From Nonomuraea zeae (GTDB taxonomy: Bacteria > Actinomycetota > Actinomycetes > Streptosporangiales > Streptosporangiaceae), in assembly GCF_005889725.1 (NCBI RefSeq), contig NZ_VCKX01000062.1:1-49759 (forward strand): 49,759 nt of DNA. The letters are read 5' to 3'. The notes beneath the pieces are model-generated. The model saw only the letters and a program-made list of their open reading frames with translations. It was not told where the DNA came from and made no database searches. The position numbers were made by a program, and so were the translations under genes. This document shows positions 15,607 through 23,801 of the stretch, piece after piece. How positions within the stretch are numbered: position 1 is the stretch's first letter; every line of letters begins with the position of its first letter.

Positions 15607-16878
15607 TCAGCTCTCTGGCGCAGAGACGCTGACCTCGGCCGGGCGCGGGCGGGCGTCCTCGGCGGTGCGCAGATGGCGTACGGGCGACAGCAGCACCCAC
15701 ATCGGTGCCAGCGCGAGCCCGATGCCTCCCACCAGCAGCGCGGGGCGCAGGCCGATCAGATCGCCGAGCAGGCCGCCGGTCAGGGCTCCGAGCGGGAGCA
15801 CGCCGAACGACAGCGTGCGGTAGGCGGCGTTGGCCCGCCCGACCACGGCGGGGGGCACGGCGACCTGCCGCAGCGTGACCGCCTGTGAGGCTGACACCGC
15901 GAGGCCGAATCCCTGCACGAAGTAGGCGACGGCCAGCACGAACGGGGCCGCCGGGCCGGAGGCGAGGGGGATGGCGACGAGCGGCGTGGAGGCGATCACC
16001 ATGGTCGCGATGAGCACGGGGCCGAAGCCGAGCCTGCGCACCAGTGACTGGATGGCGAGTGCTCCCAGCACGGCGCCCACCGCCGCCGCCGAGGCGATGG
16101 TGCCGATGACCCCGGCGGACAACCCCAGGTCGTGCACGGCGTACAGGACGTAGATGGCGGCGATGAACTGGCTGAAGAAGTTGAACGTGGCCGCCTCCAG
16201 GGCGACGGGCCGGACGTGGCGGTTGCCGAAGGCGGCGCGCGATCCTTCGGCGATCTCCTGCCGGATCTGCCGCCGACCGCCTGGCGCCGGAGCCGGCTCG
16301 CGGTGCCGGATGCGCAGCAGGAACAGCGCCGAGACGAGGAAGGAGGCCGCGTCGAAGACGAGTGCGACAGGTGCGCCGAGCAGCTGGATCAGCAGGCCGC
16401 CCAACCCCGGCCCGGCGAGCTGGCCGAAGGAGACGCTGAACTGCAGGCGGCTGTTGGCCCGCGTCAGGCTCCGGCCGGGCACGAGCGTGGGCACGTACGC
16501 GTGATAGGCGGTGTCGAACAGCACGGTCAGCGCCCCGCTCACCAGGACGATCAGGTAGAGACCCTCGATCTTCAGTATTCCGGCCAGGGCGGTGATCGGG
16601 ATCAGGCCGATCATGACGGCTCGGCCCAGGTCGGCGCCGAGGAGCAGCGGGAGGCGGCGGCCGCGGTCGATCCACACGCCCGCGAGCAGGGTGAACAAGA
16701 GCGCGGGCAGGTAGCCGGCGGCGTTCAGCAGGCCCATCTGCGCGGGGCCGGCGTCGAACAGCGCGACGGCGGCCAGCGGCAGCGCCACGGTGGTGATCTG
16801 GGATCCCACCTGCGAGACGGACTGCGCGGCCCACAACGATGCAAAGTCGCGATCTTCTACCCTTTTAAACAATGTCAC
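15607..16878 (-). CDS. MFS efflux transporter
   Basis: The 423-residue protein has about 12 hydrophobic segments and the MFS_3 / enterobactin-exporter-like N-terminus DFASLWAAQSVSQVGSQITT. The A-like loop is AGVWIDRGRRLPLLLGADLG. It probably exports a small drug or metabolite by proton antiport. The GTG at 16878 is almost at the inner edge of an inverted repeat (16880-16905) with no room for a leader, so the transcript may be leaderless. It is divergent from a CGNR zinc-finger protein, which is the likely regulator. Confidence 0.88.
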   Translation of the reverse strand: MTLFKRVEDRDFASLWAAQSVSQVGSQITTVALPLAAVALFDAGPAQMGLLNAAGYLPALLFTLLAGVWIDRGRRLPLLLGADLGRAVMIGLIPITALAGILKIEGLYLIVLVSGALTVLFDTAYHAYVPTLVPGRSLTRANSRLQFSVSFGQLAGPGLGGLLIQLLGAPVALVFDAASFLVSALFLLRIRHREPAPAPGGRRQIRQEIAEGSRAAFGNRHVRPVALEAATFNFFSQFIAAIYVLYAVHDLGLSAGVIGTIASAAAVGAVLGALAIQSLVRRLGFGPVLIATMVIASTPLVAIPLASGPAAPFVLAVAYFVQGFGLAVSASQAVTLRQVAVPPAVVGRANAAYRTLSFGVLPLGALTGGLLGDLIGLRPALLVGGIGLALAPMWVLLSPVRHLRTAEDARPRPAEVSVSAPES

Positions 16879-16879
16879 G

Positions 16880-16905
16880 GGGTTAGAAATAGATGGTTCT
16901 AACCC
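16880..16905. promoter_or_regulatory. Perfect 9-bp inverted repeat in the MFS/CGNR divergent promoter
   Basis: GGGTTAGAA (16880-16888) and TTCTAACCC (16897-16905) flank the spacer ATAGATGG. It touches the MFS start, and a half-site-like GTTAGAG lies at 16924-16930 just before the CGNR gene. This is likely the operator through which the CGNR protein controls both genes (inference). Confidence 0.7.
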
Positions 16906-16931
16906 TGTGTGTCAACTCTTATAGTTAGAGC

Positions 16932-17489
16932 ATGCCGTTCATGTTCGTCGGGGGCTCGCTTCCCCTCGACTTCGCCAACACGGTGAGCTGGCACACGGGG
17001 CCGGAGCCGTACGACCATCTGCGTACCCCCGCCGACCTGGCCGAATGGGCGGAGCAGGCGGGGATCCCGGCGCCCGCCGGCACGCAGTCCACCCTGGACG
17101 CGGCACGCGACCTGCGCGAGGCGTTGTTCCGCTCGTTTCGCGCCGCCACCGACGACCATCCGCCCGACCCCGGCGATGTGGACAGGATCAACGCGCACCT
17201 GCGAGCGGCGATGGGGCATCTGCGGCTGACCGCCGACCTGGCATGGAGCTGGGACGAGCAGCACTCACCCGACCTGGTCTCGTGGACGATCGCCCGGCAG
17301 GGCGCCGAACTGCTCGCCTCGCCCGATCTGCGGTCGGTGTCCATCTGCCAGGCCGACAACTGCGGCTGGCTCTTCCTCGACCGCCGTCACCTGCGCCGCT
17401 GGTGCACCAAGGAGGGCTGCGGCAACCGGGCCAAGGCGGCCAGGCACTACCAGCGGGTCAAGGCAAAGAGGGTGTCGCCGTCACAGTGA
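16932..17489 (+). CDS. ABATE-domain CGNR zinc-finger regulator
   Basis: The 185-residue protein has an N-terminal ABATE (stress-induced) domain starting GGSLPLDFANTVSW and a C-terminal CGNR zinc finger with ligands in SICQADNCGWLFLD and WCTKEGCGNRAKAARHYQR. CGNR proteins are predicted DNA-binding regulators common in actinomycetes. The ATG at 16932 is separated from the MFS gene by 53 bases holding the inverted repeat. It most likely controls the MFS transporter. Confidence 0.88.
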   Translation: MPFMFVGGSLPLDFANTVSWHTGPEPYDHLRTPADLAEWAEQAGIPAPAGTQSTLDAARDLREALFRSFRAATDDHPPDPGDVDRINAHLRAAMGHLRLTADLAWSWDEQHSPDLVSWTIARQGAELLASPDLRSVSICQADNCGWLFLDRRHLRRWCTKEGCGNRAKAARHYQRVKAKRVSPSQ

Positions 17490-17643
17490 GCTCCGCCCCG
17501 AGCCGAAGGCTGGAGATCTGATGCCGGCTTCCGGCCGGTTCGTCGAACAGGTGCCATGAAGGGGCCGCGATCGGTTGGTGGACGAGGCCGTCACCAAGTC
17601 GCGGCGCCATGGCCGGAGTCATCATGACTTCCCTGCGGGATCG

Positions 17644-18112
17644 TCAAGAATGCTCGGAGGATGGCCGCGGCGCGCTCCAGATGCCGCGTAGCGGCCGCAT
17701 GCCTTCCTCGACGTAGTCGGCGATGGGGCGGTTGCCGCCGTCGAGATACCACTGCTCGAGTGCGGCGAAGTAGCCGAAGGCGAGGGCGTTTGCGATCACG
17801 CGGGCCTGCGTCTCACTGATCTCCCCGGTCGCCTGGATCAGCGGTGCGATCCGCTGGGCGGCGCGGTCGAGTGTGGCGCAGACGGCCGTGCGCACCGACG
17901 GCTCGGCGAAAAAGTAGCGGACCCTGCGCCACGGGCTCTTGCCGGCCTGCGGGACCTGGCCGGACTCCGCCGGGGAGTCGGACGCGCGCCCCGGCGCGGC
18001 CTCGTAAGCGCGGATGGCTTGGAGCAAGCTGTCGATGGGGTCGCGCGGGTCGAGGAAGTCTTTGAGCGTTTCCGGGCTCATGGTGTCGAACTCGTCAGCG
18101 ACCAGAAGGGAC
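17644..18112 (-). pseudogene. TetR-family regulator lacking its HTH domain
   Basis: The ligand-domain half of a TetR regulator is present: LLVADEFDTMSPETLKDF, DSLLQAIRAYEAAPG, VRYFFAEPSVRTAVCATLD and TQARVIANALAFGYFAALEQ. In intact members the sequence before ADEFD is the end of the HTH (YFPTKEDL-type). Here it is replaced at about 18110 by the start region of the membrane gene on the other strand. An ATG further up keeps the frame open, but without DNA-binding sequence. The gene is truncated at its 5' end. Confidence 0.7.
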
Positions 18113-18119
18113 GCATGCG

Positions 18120-18557
18120 ATGACACCGAAGCCGGGACCGCGTAACCAGCCTTCACCGGCGCTGCTGTGCACCGGGGCAGGGCTCACCGGGCTCATCACC
18201 CTCTTGCCCCTCATCGACCAGGGCATCCTGGCGGACCACATCAAGGCCGGCTATCCGGCCTACGAGCCCGGTGCGATCAGCGCCGCCGTCACCGCGTACC
18301 TGGTGATCCTGTCCGCGGTCGGAGGGCTGGGAATCCTCGGCTGGCTCAGCGTGGCCTGGGCGGCTCGGGTCGGCAAGAGGTGGGCTCACCCGCTGGCGAT
18401 CGGGCTGCTCGCGGCTGCGGTCTGCTTCGCGATCGCCGCACTGACCGTCCGCGACACCTCGGGGGACGTCGGCCTCGCGCCGCTGCTGGGCTGGCTGCAG
18501 GTCCTGCCGTGTGCGGCCGGTCTCGCCGCGATTGTGCTGAGGAGAAGTACGAGATGA
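18120..18557 (+). CDS. Four-helix membrane protein of unknown function
   Basis: The 145-residue protein has four predicted membrane helices, roughly ALLCTGAGLTGLITLLPL, AVTAYLVILSAVGGLGILGW, PLAIGLLAAAVCFAIAAL and LLGWLQVLPCAAGLAAIVL. An AGAAGGGA site lies before the ATG inside the TetR remnant. Its stop overlaps the start of the Ddn-like gene (ATGA), so the two are co-translated. The truncated TetR next to it may once have repressed this pair. I do not recognise the family. Confidence 0.7.
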   Translation: MTPKPGPRNQPSPALLCTGAGLTGLITLLPLIDQGILADHIKAGYPAYEPGAISAAVTAYLVILSAVGGLGILGWLSVAWAARVGKRWAHPLAIGLLAAAVCFAIAALTVRDTSGDVGLAPLLGWLQVLPCAAGLAAIVLRRSTR

Positions 18558-19066
18558 CCAAAGCGTCGGGGAACATCGGCCGCGTAGTCGCGGGCGGGGT
18601 CGCGGCGCTCAAGCGCAGGATGTACCGGGGCGGGCGGCCGAACGCGCTCATGCGGCTCATCAACCGTTTAGATGTCCTCGTGTACGGGGCCCGGCGGCTG
18701 TCGCCGCGCCATTTCGCCGTGTTGAAGGTGGTGGGGCGCGGCAGCGGGACCATCCGCTCGGCTCCGGTCGCGATCACGGGCTACCGCGATGAGGAGTTCC
18801 TCGTCTCGATGCTCGGGCCGGACGCGAACTGGGTGCGCAACGTCCAGGCCGCGGGCGGTAAGGCGGCGCTCCACCGTCAGGGCCAGGAGACTCGGATCCT
18901 GCTCGAAGAGATCCCGTCCGAGCATCGCGCCGAAATCCTTCGCCGCTACCTCGCCCTCGCACCCGGCGCGAGACCGCACCTGGGGCTGCGGCCGACGGCT
19001 CCTCTGCCGGAGTTCCAGCGAATCGCGCCTGGTCACCCCGTTTTCCGCATCCACCAGCACCCATGA
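18554..19066 (+). CDS. Deazaflavin (F420)-dependent nitroreductase family protein
   Basis: The 170-residue protein matches the Ddn/FDOR family split-barrel: VLKVVGRGSGTIRSAPVAI, then GYRDEEFLVSMLGPDANWVR and NVQAAGGKAALHRQGQETR. These enzymes use F420H2 to reduce nitro groups, quinones or unsaturated bonds; the W/N-rich loop is typical. It overlaps the upstream membrane gene by four bases with a GGAGAAG site at 18541. The substrate is unknown; a membrane partner suggests a quinone or lipid-soluble compound. Confidence 0.88.
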   Translation: MTKASGNIGRVVAGGVAALKRRMYRGGRPNALMRLINRLDVLVYGARRLSPRHFAVLKVVGRGSGTIRSAPVAITGYRDEEFLVSMLGPDANWVRNVQAAGGKAALHRQGQETRILLEEIPSEHRAEILRRYLALAPGARPHLGLRPTAPLPEFQRIAPGHPVFRIHQHP

Positions 19067-19123
19067 GACGGGTACGGCCGGAGCCCGGCCTGACGATGGC
19101 CGCTCTCGGGGCCGATCAGGACC

Positions 19124-19153
19124 GGCGCGGACCGTTCAGGCGCGGACCGTTCA
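19124..19153. repeat. 15-bp exact tandem duplication
   Basis: GGCGCGGACCGTTCA occurs twice in tandem (19124-19138 and 19139-19153). The second copy supplies the stop codon of the hydrolase gene on the minus strand. It looks like a small slippage duplication. Confidence 0.9.
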
Positions 19154-19984
19154 GTCGCCGGACCAGAAGGCGGTGAGCAGCGCGTTCAGCCGCTCCGGCG
19201 CCTCGACGTGCGGGTAGTGGGCGCTGCCGGGCACCTGCTCGTGGCGGGCGCCGATCCGCTTGGCCGTGACCCGCGCGCAGGCCATGAGAGGGACGCCGCC
19301 GCGCTCCCGGTACGGGCCGGGCGCGTCCTCCCAGGTGCCCGAGACGACCAGCTTGGGGAAGGCCGCCGCCCGCAGCACCGGCAGCGGGAGACCCGCCTCC
19401 CAGCAGACGCGTTCGCGCAGCGCCGTGCCGGCCGCGCGCAACCGCCGATCGCCCGTCCCCGGCTGCGGCATCCCCGTCGAGCCGGCGGCGGCCTTAAGCC
19501 ACTCCTCGGGCGTCAGGTCGGGAAGGTCGGCGTAGGCGGCGCGGTTGGCGTGCAACGCCTCAGCCACGGCGGGGTGGTCGGCGGCCGCCTGGTAGCTGCC
19601 CGGCTCGACCAGGGTGAGCGAGCGCACCGCCTCCGGCCTGCGCGCCGCCGCGATCATGGCTCCGACGGCGCCGTACGAGTGGCCGATCAGGTGCGCGCCC
19701 GCGCCGAGAAGCTCGGCGACATCGTCGGCGTCGGCCAGGTAGTCGCCGGGGAACCTGTCACCGGCGTCCGGGCTGCCGCCGTAGCCCCGGCGGTCCATCA
19801 GGAGCAGCCTGAACCGGCCGGCCAGCGGGCGTTGCGCCGCGAACCCGTACGCCGGGTCATCGCCCCAGCTCGTGGAGCCGTGCACGAAAACCACCGGCGG
19901 CCCGGACTCAGGGCCGAGCGCGGTCACGTGCACGTCGCCCGGCAGCGGGCCGTTCGGGCGGAACACCGGGGCGAGGGCGGGCAT
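19151..19984 (-). CDS. Alpha/beta hydrolase
   Basis: The 277-residue hydrolase has the oxyanion strand VVFVHGSTSWGDDP, the nucleophile elbow GHSYG (Ser near residue 101), an acid-bearing strand after LVVSGTWEDAPGP, and a catalytic His in PGSAHYPHVEAPE. DRRGYGGSPDAGDRFPG is typical of the lipase/epoxide-hydrolase-like class. It is cytoplasmic with no signal peptide. CCTCC at 19990-19994 gives a good ribosome site for the ATG at 19984. It is divergent from a TetR gene, with paired direct repeats between them. Confidence 0.88.
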   Translation of the reverse strand: MPALAPVFRPNGPLPGDVHVTALGPESGPPVVFVHGSTSWGDDPAYGFAAQRPLAGRFRLLLMDRRGYGGSPDAGDRFPGDYLADADDVAELLGAGAHLIGHSYGAVGAMIAAARRPEAVRSLTLVEPGSYQAAADHPAVAEALHANRAAYADLPDLTPEEWLKAAAGSTGMPQPGTGDRRLRAAGTALRERVCWEAGLPLPVLRAAAFPKLVVSGTWEDAPGPYRERGGVPLMACARVTAKRIGARHEQVPGSAHYPHVEAPERLNALLTAFWSGD

Positions 19985-19994
19985 CCAATCCTCC

Positions 19995-20029
19995 TTGAAC
20001 GCTGTCTAATTCTCTTAAACGTTGTATAA
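19995..20029. promoter_or_regulatory. Paired 15-bp direct repeats in the hydrolase/TetR promoter
   Basis: TTGAACGCTGTCTAA (19995-20009) and TTAAACGTTGTATAA (20015-20029) match at 12 of 15 positions and start 20 bp apart, about two helical turns. Each is a weak palindrome. This is the probable operator of the TetR protein at 20071, blocking the hydrolase promoter (inference). Confidence 0.6.
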
Positions 20030-20070
20030 GGGAGGTGAGAGGGCAGCGTCAAGGCGAGTAGGGTGATCGC

Positions 20071-20799
20071 GTGCCGTCGTCAGAGTCCTCCGGCGGGTCC
20101 GTGTGGCTGCGTCCCGAGCGGCCGCCGCGCGACCGTCAGCTCACCCGGGAGCGGATCGTCGACGTGGCGGTCGCGGTCCTCGACGCAGAGGGTCACCGCG
20201 GCCTGTCGATGCGCCGCGTCGCCACCCAGCTCGGGGTGACCGCCGGCTCGCTCTACTGGTACGTCCACACCAAGGACGATCTGCTGGAGCTGGCCCTCGA
20301 CCGCGTGCTGGCGGAGGTGCGCGCCGACCCTGACGCGTCCGACTGGCGGGGCGGCCTGGCGGCGCTGGCTCGCAGCAACCGCGCCATGCTGCTGCGCCAC
20401 CGGTGGGCCCTGTCCGAGCTGACCGTCAGGGCCAACCTGGGCCCGAACGCTCTCACCCTGGCCGAGACCGGACTGCGGCTGCTGGAGCGCGCCGGGTTCA
20501 CCGGCGCCGACCTCGACGCCGCCATGGCCGCCGTCAACGACCACGTGGTCGGCGCGGTCATCGCGGAGGTCGCCTGGCGCGACACCCTGGCCCGCATGAG
20601 CGGGACCGGATCCGGCTGGGACGAGCGGGCGGCCGAATACCTGCGCCAGGTCGCGGAACGCCACCCGACGCTGGCCGGCAGGATGGCCGCCACGGGCGAG
20701 ATCGACGTCGAGCGCGAGAGCGAACGGCGCTTCGCGTTCGGCCTCGGCTGCCTCCTGGACGGCCTCGCCGCCCACTGCGCCGGCCCGTCCTCGTCATAA
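20071..20799 (+). CDS. TetR-family repressor, TetR_C_1 (tetracycline-repressor-like) class
   Basis: The 242-residue protein has its HTH at about residues 24-70 (LTRERIVDVAVAVLDAEGH, RRVATQLGVTAGSLYWYVHT), with the YWYV variant of the recognition helix seen in the TetR/AcrR subclass with a TetR_C_1 core. The GTG start at 20071 follows a weak AG-rich region. It probably represses the divergent hydrolase and itself through the repeats at 19995-20029. Confidence 0.87.
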   Translation: MPSSESSGGSVWLRPERPPRDRQLTRERIVDVAVAVLDAEGHRGLSMRRVATQLGVTAGSLYWYVHTKDDLLELALDRVLAEVRADPDASDWRGGLAALARSNRAMLLRHRWALSELTVRANLGPNALTLAETGLRLLERAGFTGADLDAAMAAVNDHVVGAVIAEVAWRDTLARMSGTGSGWDERAAEYLRQVAERHPTLAGRMAATGEIDVERESERRFAFGLGCLLDGLAAHCAGPSSS

Positions 20800-20922
20800 C
20801 GTCGCCGACCTCGAATACCAGCGCGCCCGCGTCATCTCGACGGGCGGCGGCGTTGAGCACCGTGCACCGGGCCACCGCCAGGTCGGGCTGGCCAACACCG
20901 CGGGAATTGCCGCCCGGCAGTT

Positions 20923-20939
20923 GTAACAACTATCGTTAC
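20923..20939. promoter_or_regulatory. Predicted Rrf2 operator, site 1 (autoregulation)
   Basis: GTAAC-AACTATC-GTTAC lies 37 bases before the Rrf2 start. The same spacing and arms recur at 21463-21479, in front of the SDR gene. Confidence 0.65.
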
Positions 20940-20975
20940 GACCAGAACCGAGGCGCGAGGGGGGTGGAGTCCGAC

Positions 20976-21407
20976 GTGAGTGCCAACAGCAGGCTGACCA
21001 TCGCGGCACACGCCCTGACATGGATCGGGCTGTATCAGCGCCGCGGCCACGAGGTCGCCACCTCCGAGCAGATCGCGACGAGCGTCAACACCAACCCGGT
21101 GGTGATCCGCCGCCTGCTGGCCAACCTGAGCAAGGCCGGCCTGGCCGAATCGCGGCGGGGGGCGGGGGCGGGCTGGATGCTCGCGCGGGACCTGGCGGCG
21201 ATCACCCTGCTCGACGTCTACGAGGCGATCGAACCGGGACCGGTCTTCGCCCTGCATCGCGCGACACCGGACCCCGAGTGCGTCGTGGGCCACGGCATCG
21301 GGCCGGCGATGACCGCCGTGTACGACAAGGTGGAGGCCGCCCTGCGCAGCGAGCTGGCCAAGACCACGCTGGAGGACGTGCTGCGGGACGTCCTGAAAGC
21401 CGCCTGA
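20976..21407 (+). CDS. Rrf2-family transcriptional regulator
   Basis: The 143-residue winged-helix regulator reads RLTIAAHALTWIGLYQRRG, SEQIATSVNTNPVVIRRLLA, NLSKAGLAESRRGAGAGWML. It has only one Cys (PECVVGHGIG) and lacks the three-Cys cluster of IscR/NsrR, so it belongs to the YwnA/HypR-like thiol- or electrophile-sensing branch rather than the Fe-S branch. The GTG at 20976 is chosen because GGTGGAG ends seven bases upstream; the GTG at 20964 has none. It likely represses itself and the following SDR and SnoaL genes through GTAAC-N7-GTTAC. Confidence 0.87.
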   Translation: MSANSRLTIAAHALTWIGLYQRRGHEVATSEQIATSVNTNPVVIRRLLANLSKAGLAESRRGAGAGWMLARDLAAITLLDVYEAIEPGPVFALHRATPDPECVVGHGIGPAMTAVYDKVEAALRSELAKTTLEDVLRDVLKAA

Positions 21408-21460
21408 CCTCGTACCGCCAATTTCCCCCGGTCGAGAGGACCGTACCTCGCACATCGTCA

Positions 21461-21481
21461 ATGTAACCAAAACGGTTACAT
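21461..21481. promoter_or_regulatory. Predicted Rrf2 operator, site 2 (SDR promoter)
   Basis: ATGTAACC and GGTTACAT are perfect 8-bp arms around AAAAC. The core GTAAC-N7-GTTAC (21463-21479) is identical in design to the site at 20923-20939. It ends 19 bases before the SDR start. Confidence 0.75.
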
Positions 21482-21499
21482 CAAGAACTGGAGACTCTC

Positions 21500-22084
21500 A
21501 TGGGACAGCTGGACGACAAGACCGCCCTCGTCACGGGCGCCTCCAGCGGCATCGGCCTGGCGATCGCCCGCCTGGACATTGTGGTGGTCAACGCCGGGGT
21601 CGGGGACTACGGCCCGCTCGGCGCGATCACCGAGGAGGCGTACGACCGCACTACCTCGATCAATCTCAAGGGCACGGTCTTCACTGTCCAGAAGGCGCTG
21701 CCGCTGCTGACGGCCGGCGCCTCGGTGATGCTGCTTTCCTCCAGCTCGGCCCTGCGGGCCGTCCCTGGGCTGGGCGTCTACGCCGCCACCAAGGCCGCGA
21801 TCCGCAGCCTCGCCCGCACCTGGGCCGCCGAGCTGGCCGGCCGCGGAATCCGCGTCAACGCCCTCACCCCCGGCCCTGTCGAGACCCCGGGCCTGGACGA
21901 GCTCCTGGCCGCTTTCCCGCCCGGCGATCGGCCCACTGCGGCCGAGCTCGCCCCACCGACCCCGCTCGGCCGCGCCGGCCATCCCGACGAGGTCGCCGCC
22001 ACCGCCCTCTACCTTGCCGGCGACCAAAGCACTTTCACCACCGGCGCGGAACTGTTCGTCGACGGCGGCGCCACACAGCTTTAG
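21500..22084 (+). CDS. Short-chain dehydrogenase with internal deletion of about 55 residues
   Basis: The 194-residue SDR keeps the glycine loop TGASSGIGLAIA, then jumps at residue 23-24 (about 21568) directly to RLDIVVVNAGVGDYGPLG. The catalytic Ser (MLLSSSSALR) and YxxxK (GVYAATKAA) remain, and the C-terminus is complete (TTGAELFVDGGATQL). The full-length relative in this window (28907-29656, 249 residues) has about 55 residues between the same two motifs, holding the second and third Rossmann strands. The frame is preserved but NAD(P) binding should fail. GGAG precedes the ATG. It is controlled by the Rrf2 site upstream. Confidence 0.85.
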   Translation: MGQLDDKTALVTGASSGIGLAIARLDIVVVNAGVGDYGPLGAITEEAYDRTTSINLKGTVFTVQKALPLLTAGASVMLLSSSSALRAVPGLGVYAATKAAIRSLARTWAAELAGRGIRVNALTPGPVETPGLDELLAAFPPGDRPTAAELAPPTPLGRAGHPDEVAATALYLAGDQSTFTTGAELFVDGGATQL

Positions 22085-22261
22085 GCACCAAATCGGCGAC
22101 GCGGGACGCAGCAGCCCGATCCCCGGCACCGCACCGGTCGATCTTGGCGCGCTGCGCGAAGGCGGGGCGCTCATGCATCTCGGCGGTCCGCTGAGCGGCA
22201 AGCACTTCCGGTTCCAGGGCTGAGGCCCGACCGGCACACCTGTACGACAAGGACATGGACG

Positions 22262-22678
22262 ATGACAACAGATGCCCAGACCTCGCGGACCGTGGCCGAG
22301 AAGTTCGTGGAGCGCCTCGGCAGGCAGGACCCCGACGGTATCCAGGAACTGTTCGCCGAGGAGATCGACTGGTACGTCCCCGGCAGTGACGCGCTGCCCT
22401 GGACCGGACGCCGTACCCGCCGGGAGGAGGTCGCGCCGTACTTCACCACGATGTGGCCGCACTTCGCGCGCGGCAGGAGCAAGGTCGTGCTGGAGCGCGT
22501 CATCGTCGACGGCGGTGACGTGGTACTGCTGGCGGTCTGGACGCACACCGTCGTGGCCACCGGGAAGGAGTTCACCACACCGGCGGCCATGCACCTGATG
22601 GTCGAGGACAACCGGATCGTCCGCATGCATCTGTACGAGGACACGCTGACGGTCGAGAACGCGTTCAACGCCGGCTGA
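22262..22678 (+). CDS. SnoaL-like / NTF2-fold protein
   Basis: This 138-residue protein has a small cone-shaped NTF2-like fold: AEKFVERLGRQDPDGIQELF, EEIDWYVPGSDALPWTGRRT, VVLLAVWTHTVVATGKEFT and IVRMHLYEDTLTVENAF. Members act as cyclases, isomerases or binding proteins and often accompany SDRs. It lies 177 bases after the damaged SDR, probably in the same Rrf2-controlled transcript. No catalytic dyad can be assigned with confidence. Confidence 0.82.
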   Translation: MTTDAQTSRTVAEKFVERLGRQDPDGIQELFAEEIDWYVPGSDALPWTGRRTRREEVAPYFTTMWPHFARGRSKVVLERVIVDGGDVVLLAVWTHTVVATGKEFTTPAAMHLMVEDNRIVRMHLYEDTLTVENAFNAG

Positions 22679-22941
22679 GTGGAGAGTGCTCATGTGCCCC
22701 GTGGCTCCGGGGCACACGGCGGCTAGGACCTCGCATTCGCCGTCCAGCCCCGCCCCACAGACCCGGCGACGTCACGTGGGACGTCCAGGACGTCCGGGGG
22801 ACGTCCTCGCTCTCGCAGGCCATCCACAAGGACAAACACGCCATCGCCTTCGCAACCTCCCTCAGGCCACCAGGAGTCACACGCTGGTCGTCCCCAGAGC
22901 GCACCACCGGGACCGACGACGGCGATTGCCTGGAGCAAGGG

Positions 22942-23778
22942 TCAGGAGCAGGCTGGGTGTAGCCGCCGAGCGAGGAAGCGCTCAAACGTCAACAATTCGG
23001 GGTGCTGTCGGCGCAGGGCCTGCACATCGGCTCGGTAGCCCTCCTCGGCGAACCACTCGAACATGCGCTCGTCGATCGGCAGCGCCTCGAACCTGGTCGG
23101 GGTGCCGGTAACGCGCTCATAGATCTCGGCGACTTCGGGGAAGGTGAGCTCGTCGCCGGCGAGCTCGATCTGCTGGCCGATGAACTGTCCGGGACTGTCA
23201 AAGGCGTCGGCGGCGAAGACCCCGATGTCGTCGGTGGCAATGAGTTGCATCGGCTTGTCGGGCCTGACCGGCAACGCAAGGAGCCGCTCATCCCCGGCGT
23301 CGGCGTAGTGCAGGAGATTGTTCATGAAGAACACCGGCCGCAGGATGGTGGCGGGCACGCCGAGGGCCAGGATGTGCCGCTCGATCTCGGCCTTGCTTTC
23401 GAAGTGGTCGATGCCGGTCTCGCGCTCGGCACCGCCCACGGAGCTGTAGACGAGGTGGGCGACGCCGCTGTCCTGGGCAATGTCGGCCACCGTCTTGCCC
23501 TGGCGTACCTCGGCGGCCAAGGTCTTGGGCTCGTAGGCCAGCGCCTGAACGCTGAACACGCCGTACACGCCTTGCATCGCCTCCCGCAAGGAGCCGGTGT
23601 CATCGAGATCGCCCTGGACCAGCTCGGCGCCATGGTCTCGCAGGGCCTGAGCCGCGGACTTGCTCGCATCGCGTACCAGCGCACGAACAGCCCACCCGCG
23701 AGCCAGCAGTTGGCGGGCCGTGGCCCCGCCTTGATTGCCGGTCGCGCCGGTGACGAGAACAACACGGGAAGTAGACAT
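22942..23778 (-). CDS. NmrA-like NAD(P)-binding protein
   Basis: The 278-residue atypical SDR has the glycine motif VLVTGATGNQGGATARQLLA, the NmrA signature strand QGDLDDTGSLREAMQGVYGV and VYSSVGGAERETGIDHFESK. Such proteins bind NAD(P) and act as redox sensors or quinone/isoflavone reductases. The ATG at 23778 is chosen from the motif; the frame is open upstream into the divergent TetR gene without family sequence. Two CGGAGC-N5-GCTCCG boxes between the genes suggest repression by the TetR at 23867. Confidence 0.88.
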   Translation of the reverse strand: MSTSRVVLVTGATGNQGGATARQLLARGWAVRALVRDASKSAAQALRDHGAELVQGDLDDTGSLREAMQGVYGVFSVQALAYEPKTLAAEVRQGKTVADIAQDSGVAHLVYSSVGGAERETGIDHFESKAEIERHILALGVPATILRPVFFMNNLLHYADAGDERLLALPVRPDKPMQLIATDDIGVFAADAFDSPGQFIGQQIELAGDELTFPEVAEIYERVTGTPTRFEALPIDERMFEWFAEEGYRADVQALRRQHPELLTFERFLARRLHPACS

Positions 23779-23801
23779 GGTCAGGTAACCGCCTCTTAAC
23801 T

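Noticed and set aside
22014..22223. Possible gene end VDLGALREGGALMHLGGPLSG after the shortened SDR
   Set aside because: It ends in a plausible protein tail, but I could not link it to any family and it largely overlaps the SDR stop region.
22679..22941. Possible small gene or regulatory element between the SnoaL and NmrA genes
   Set aside because: Convergent gap with only short frames and no clear hairpin or motif.
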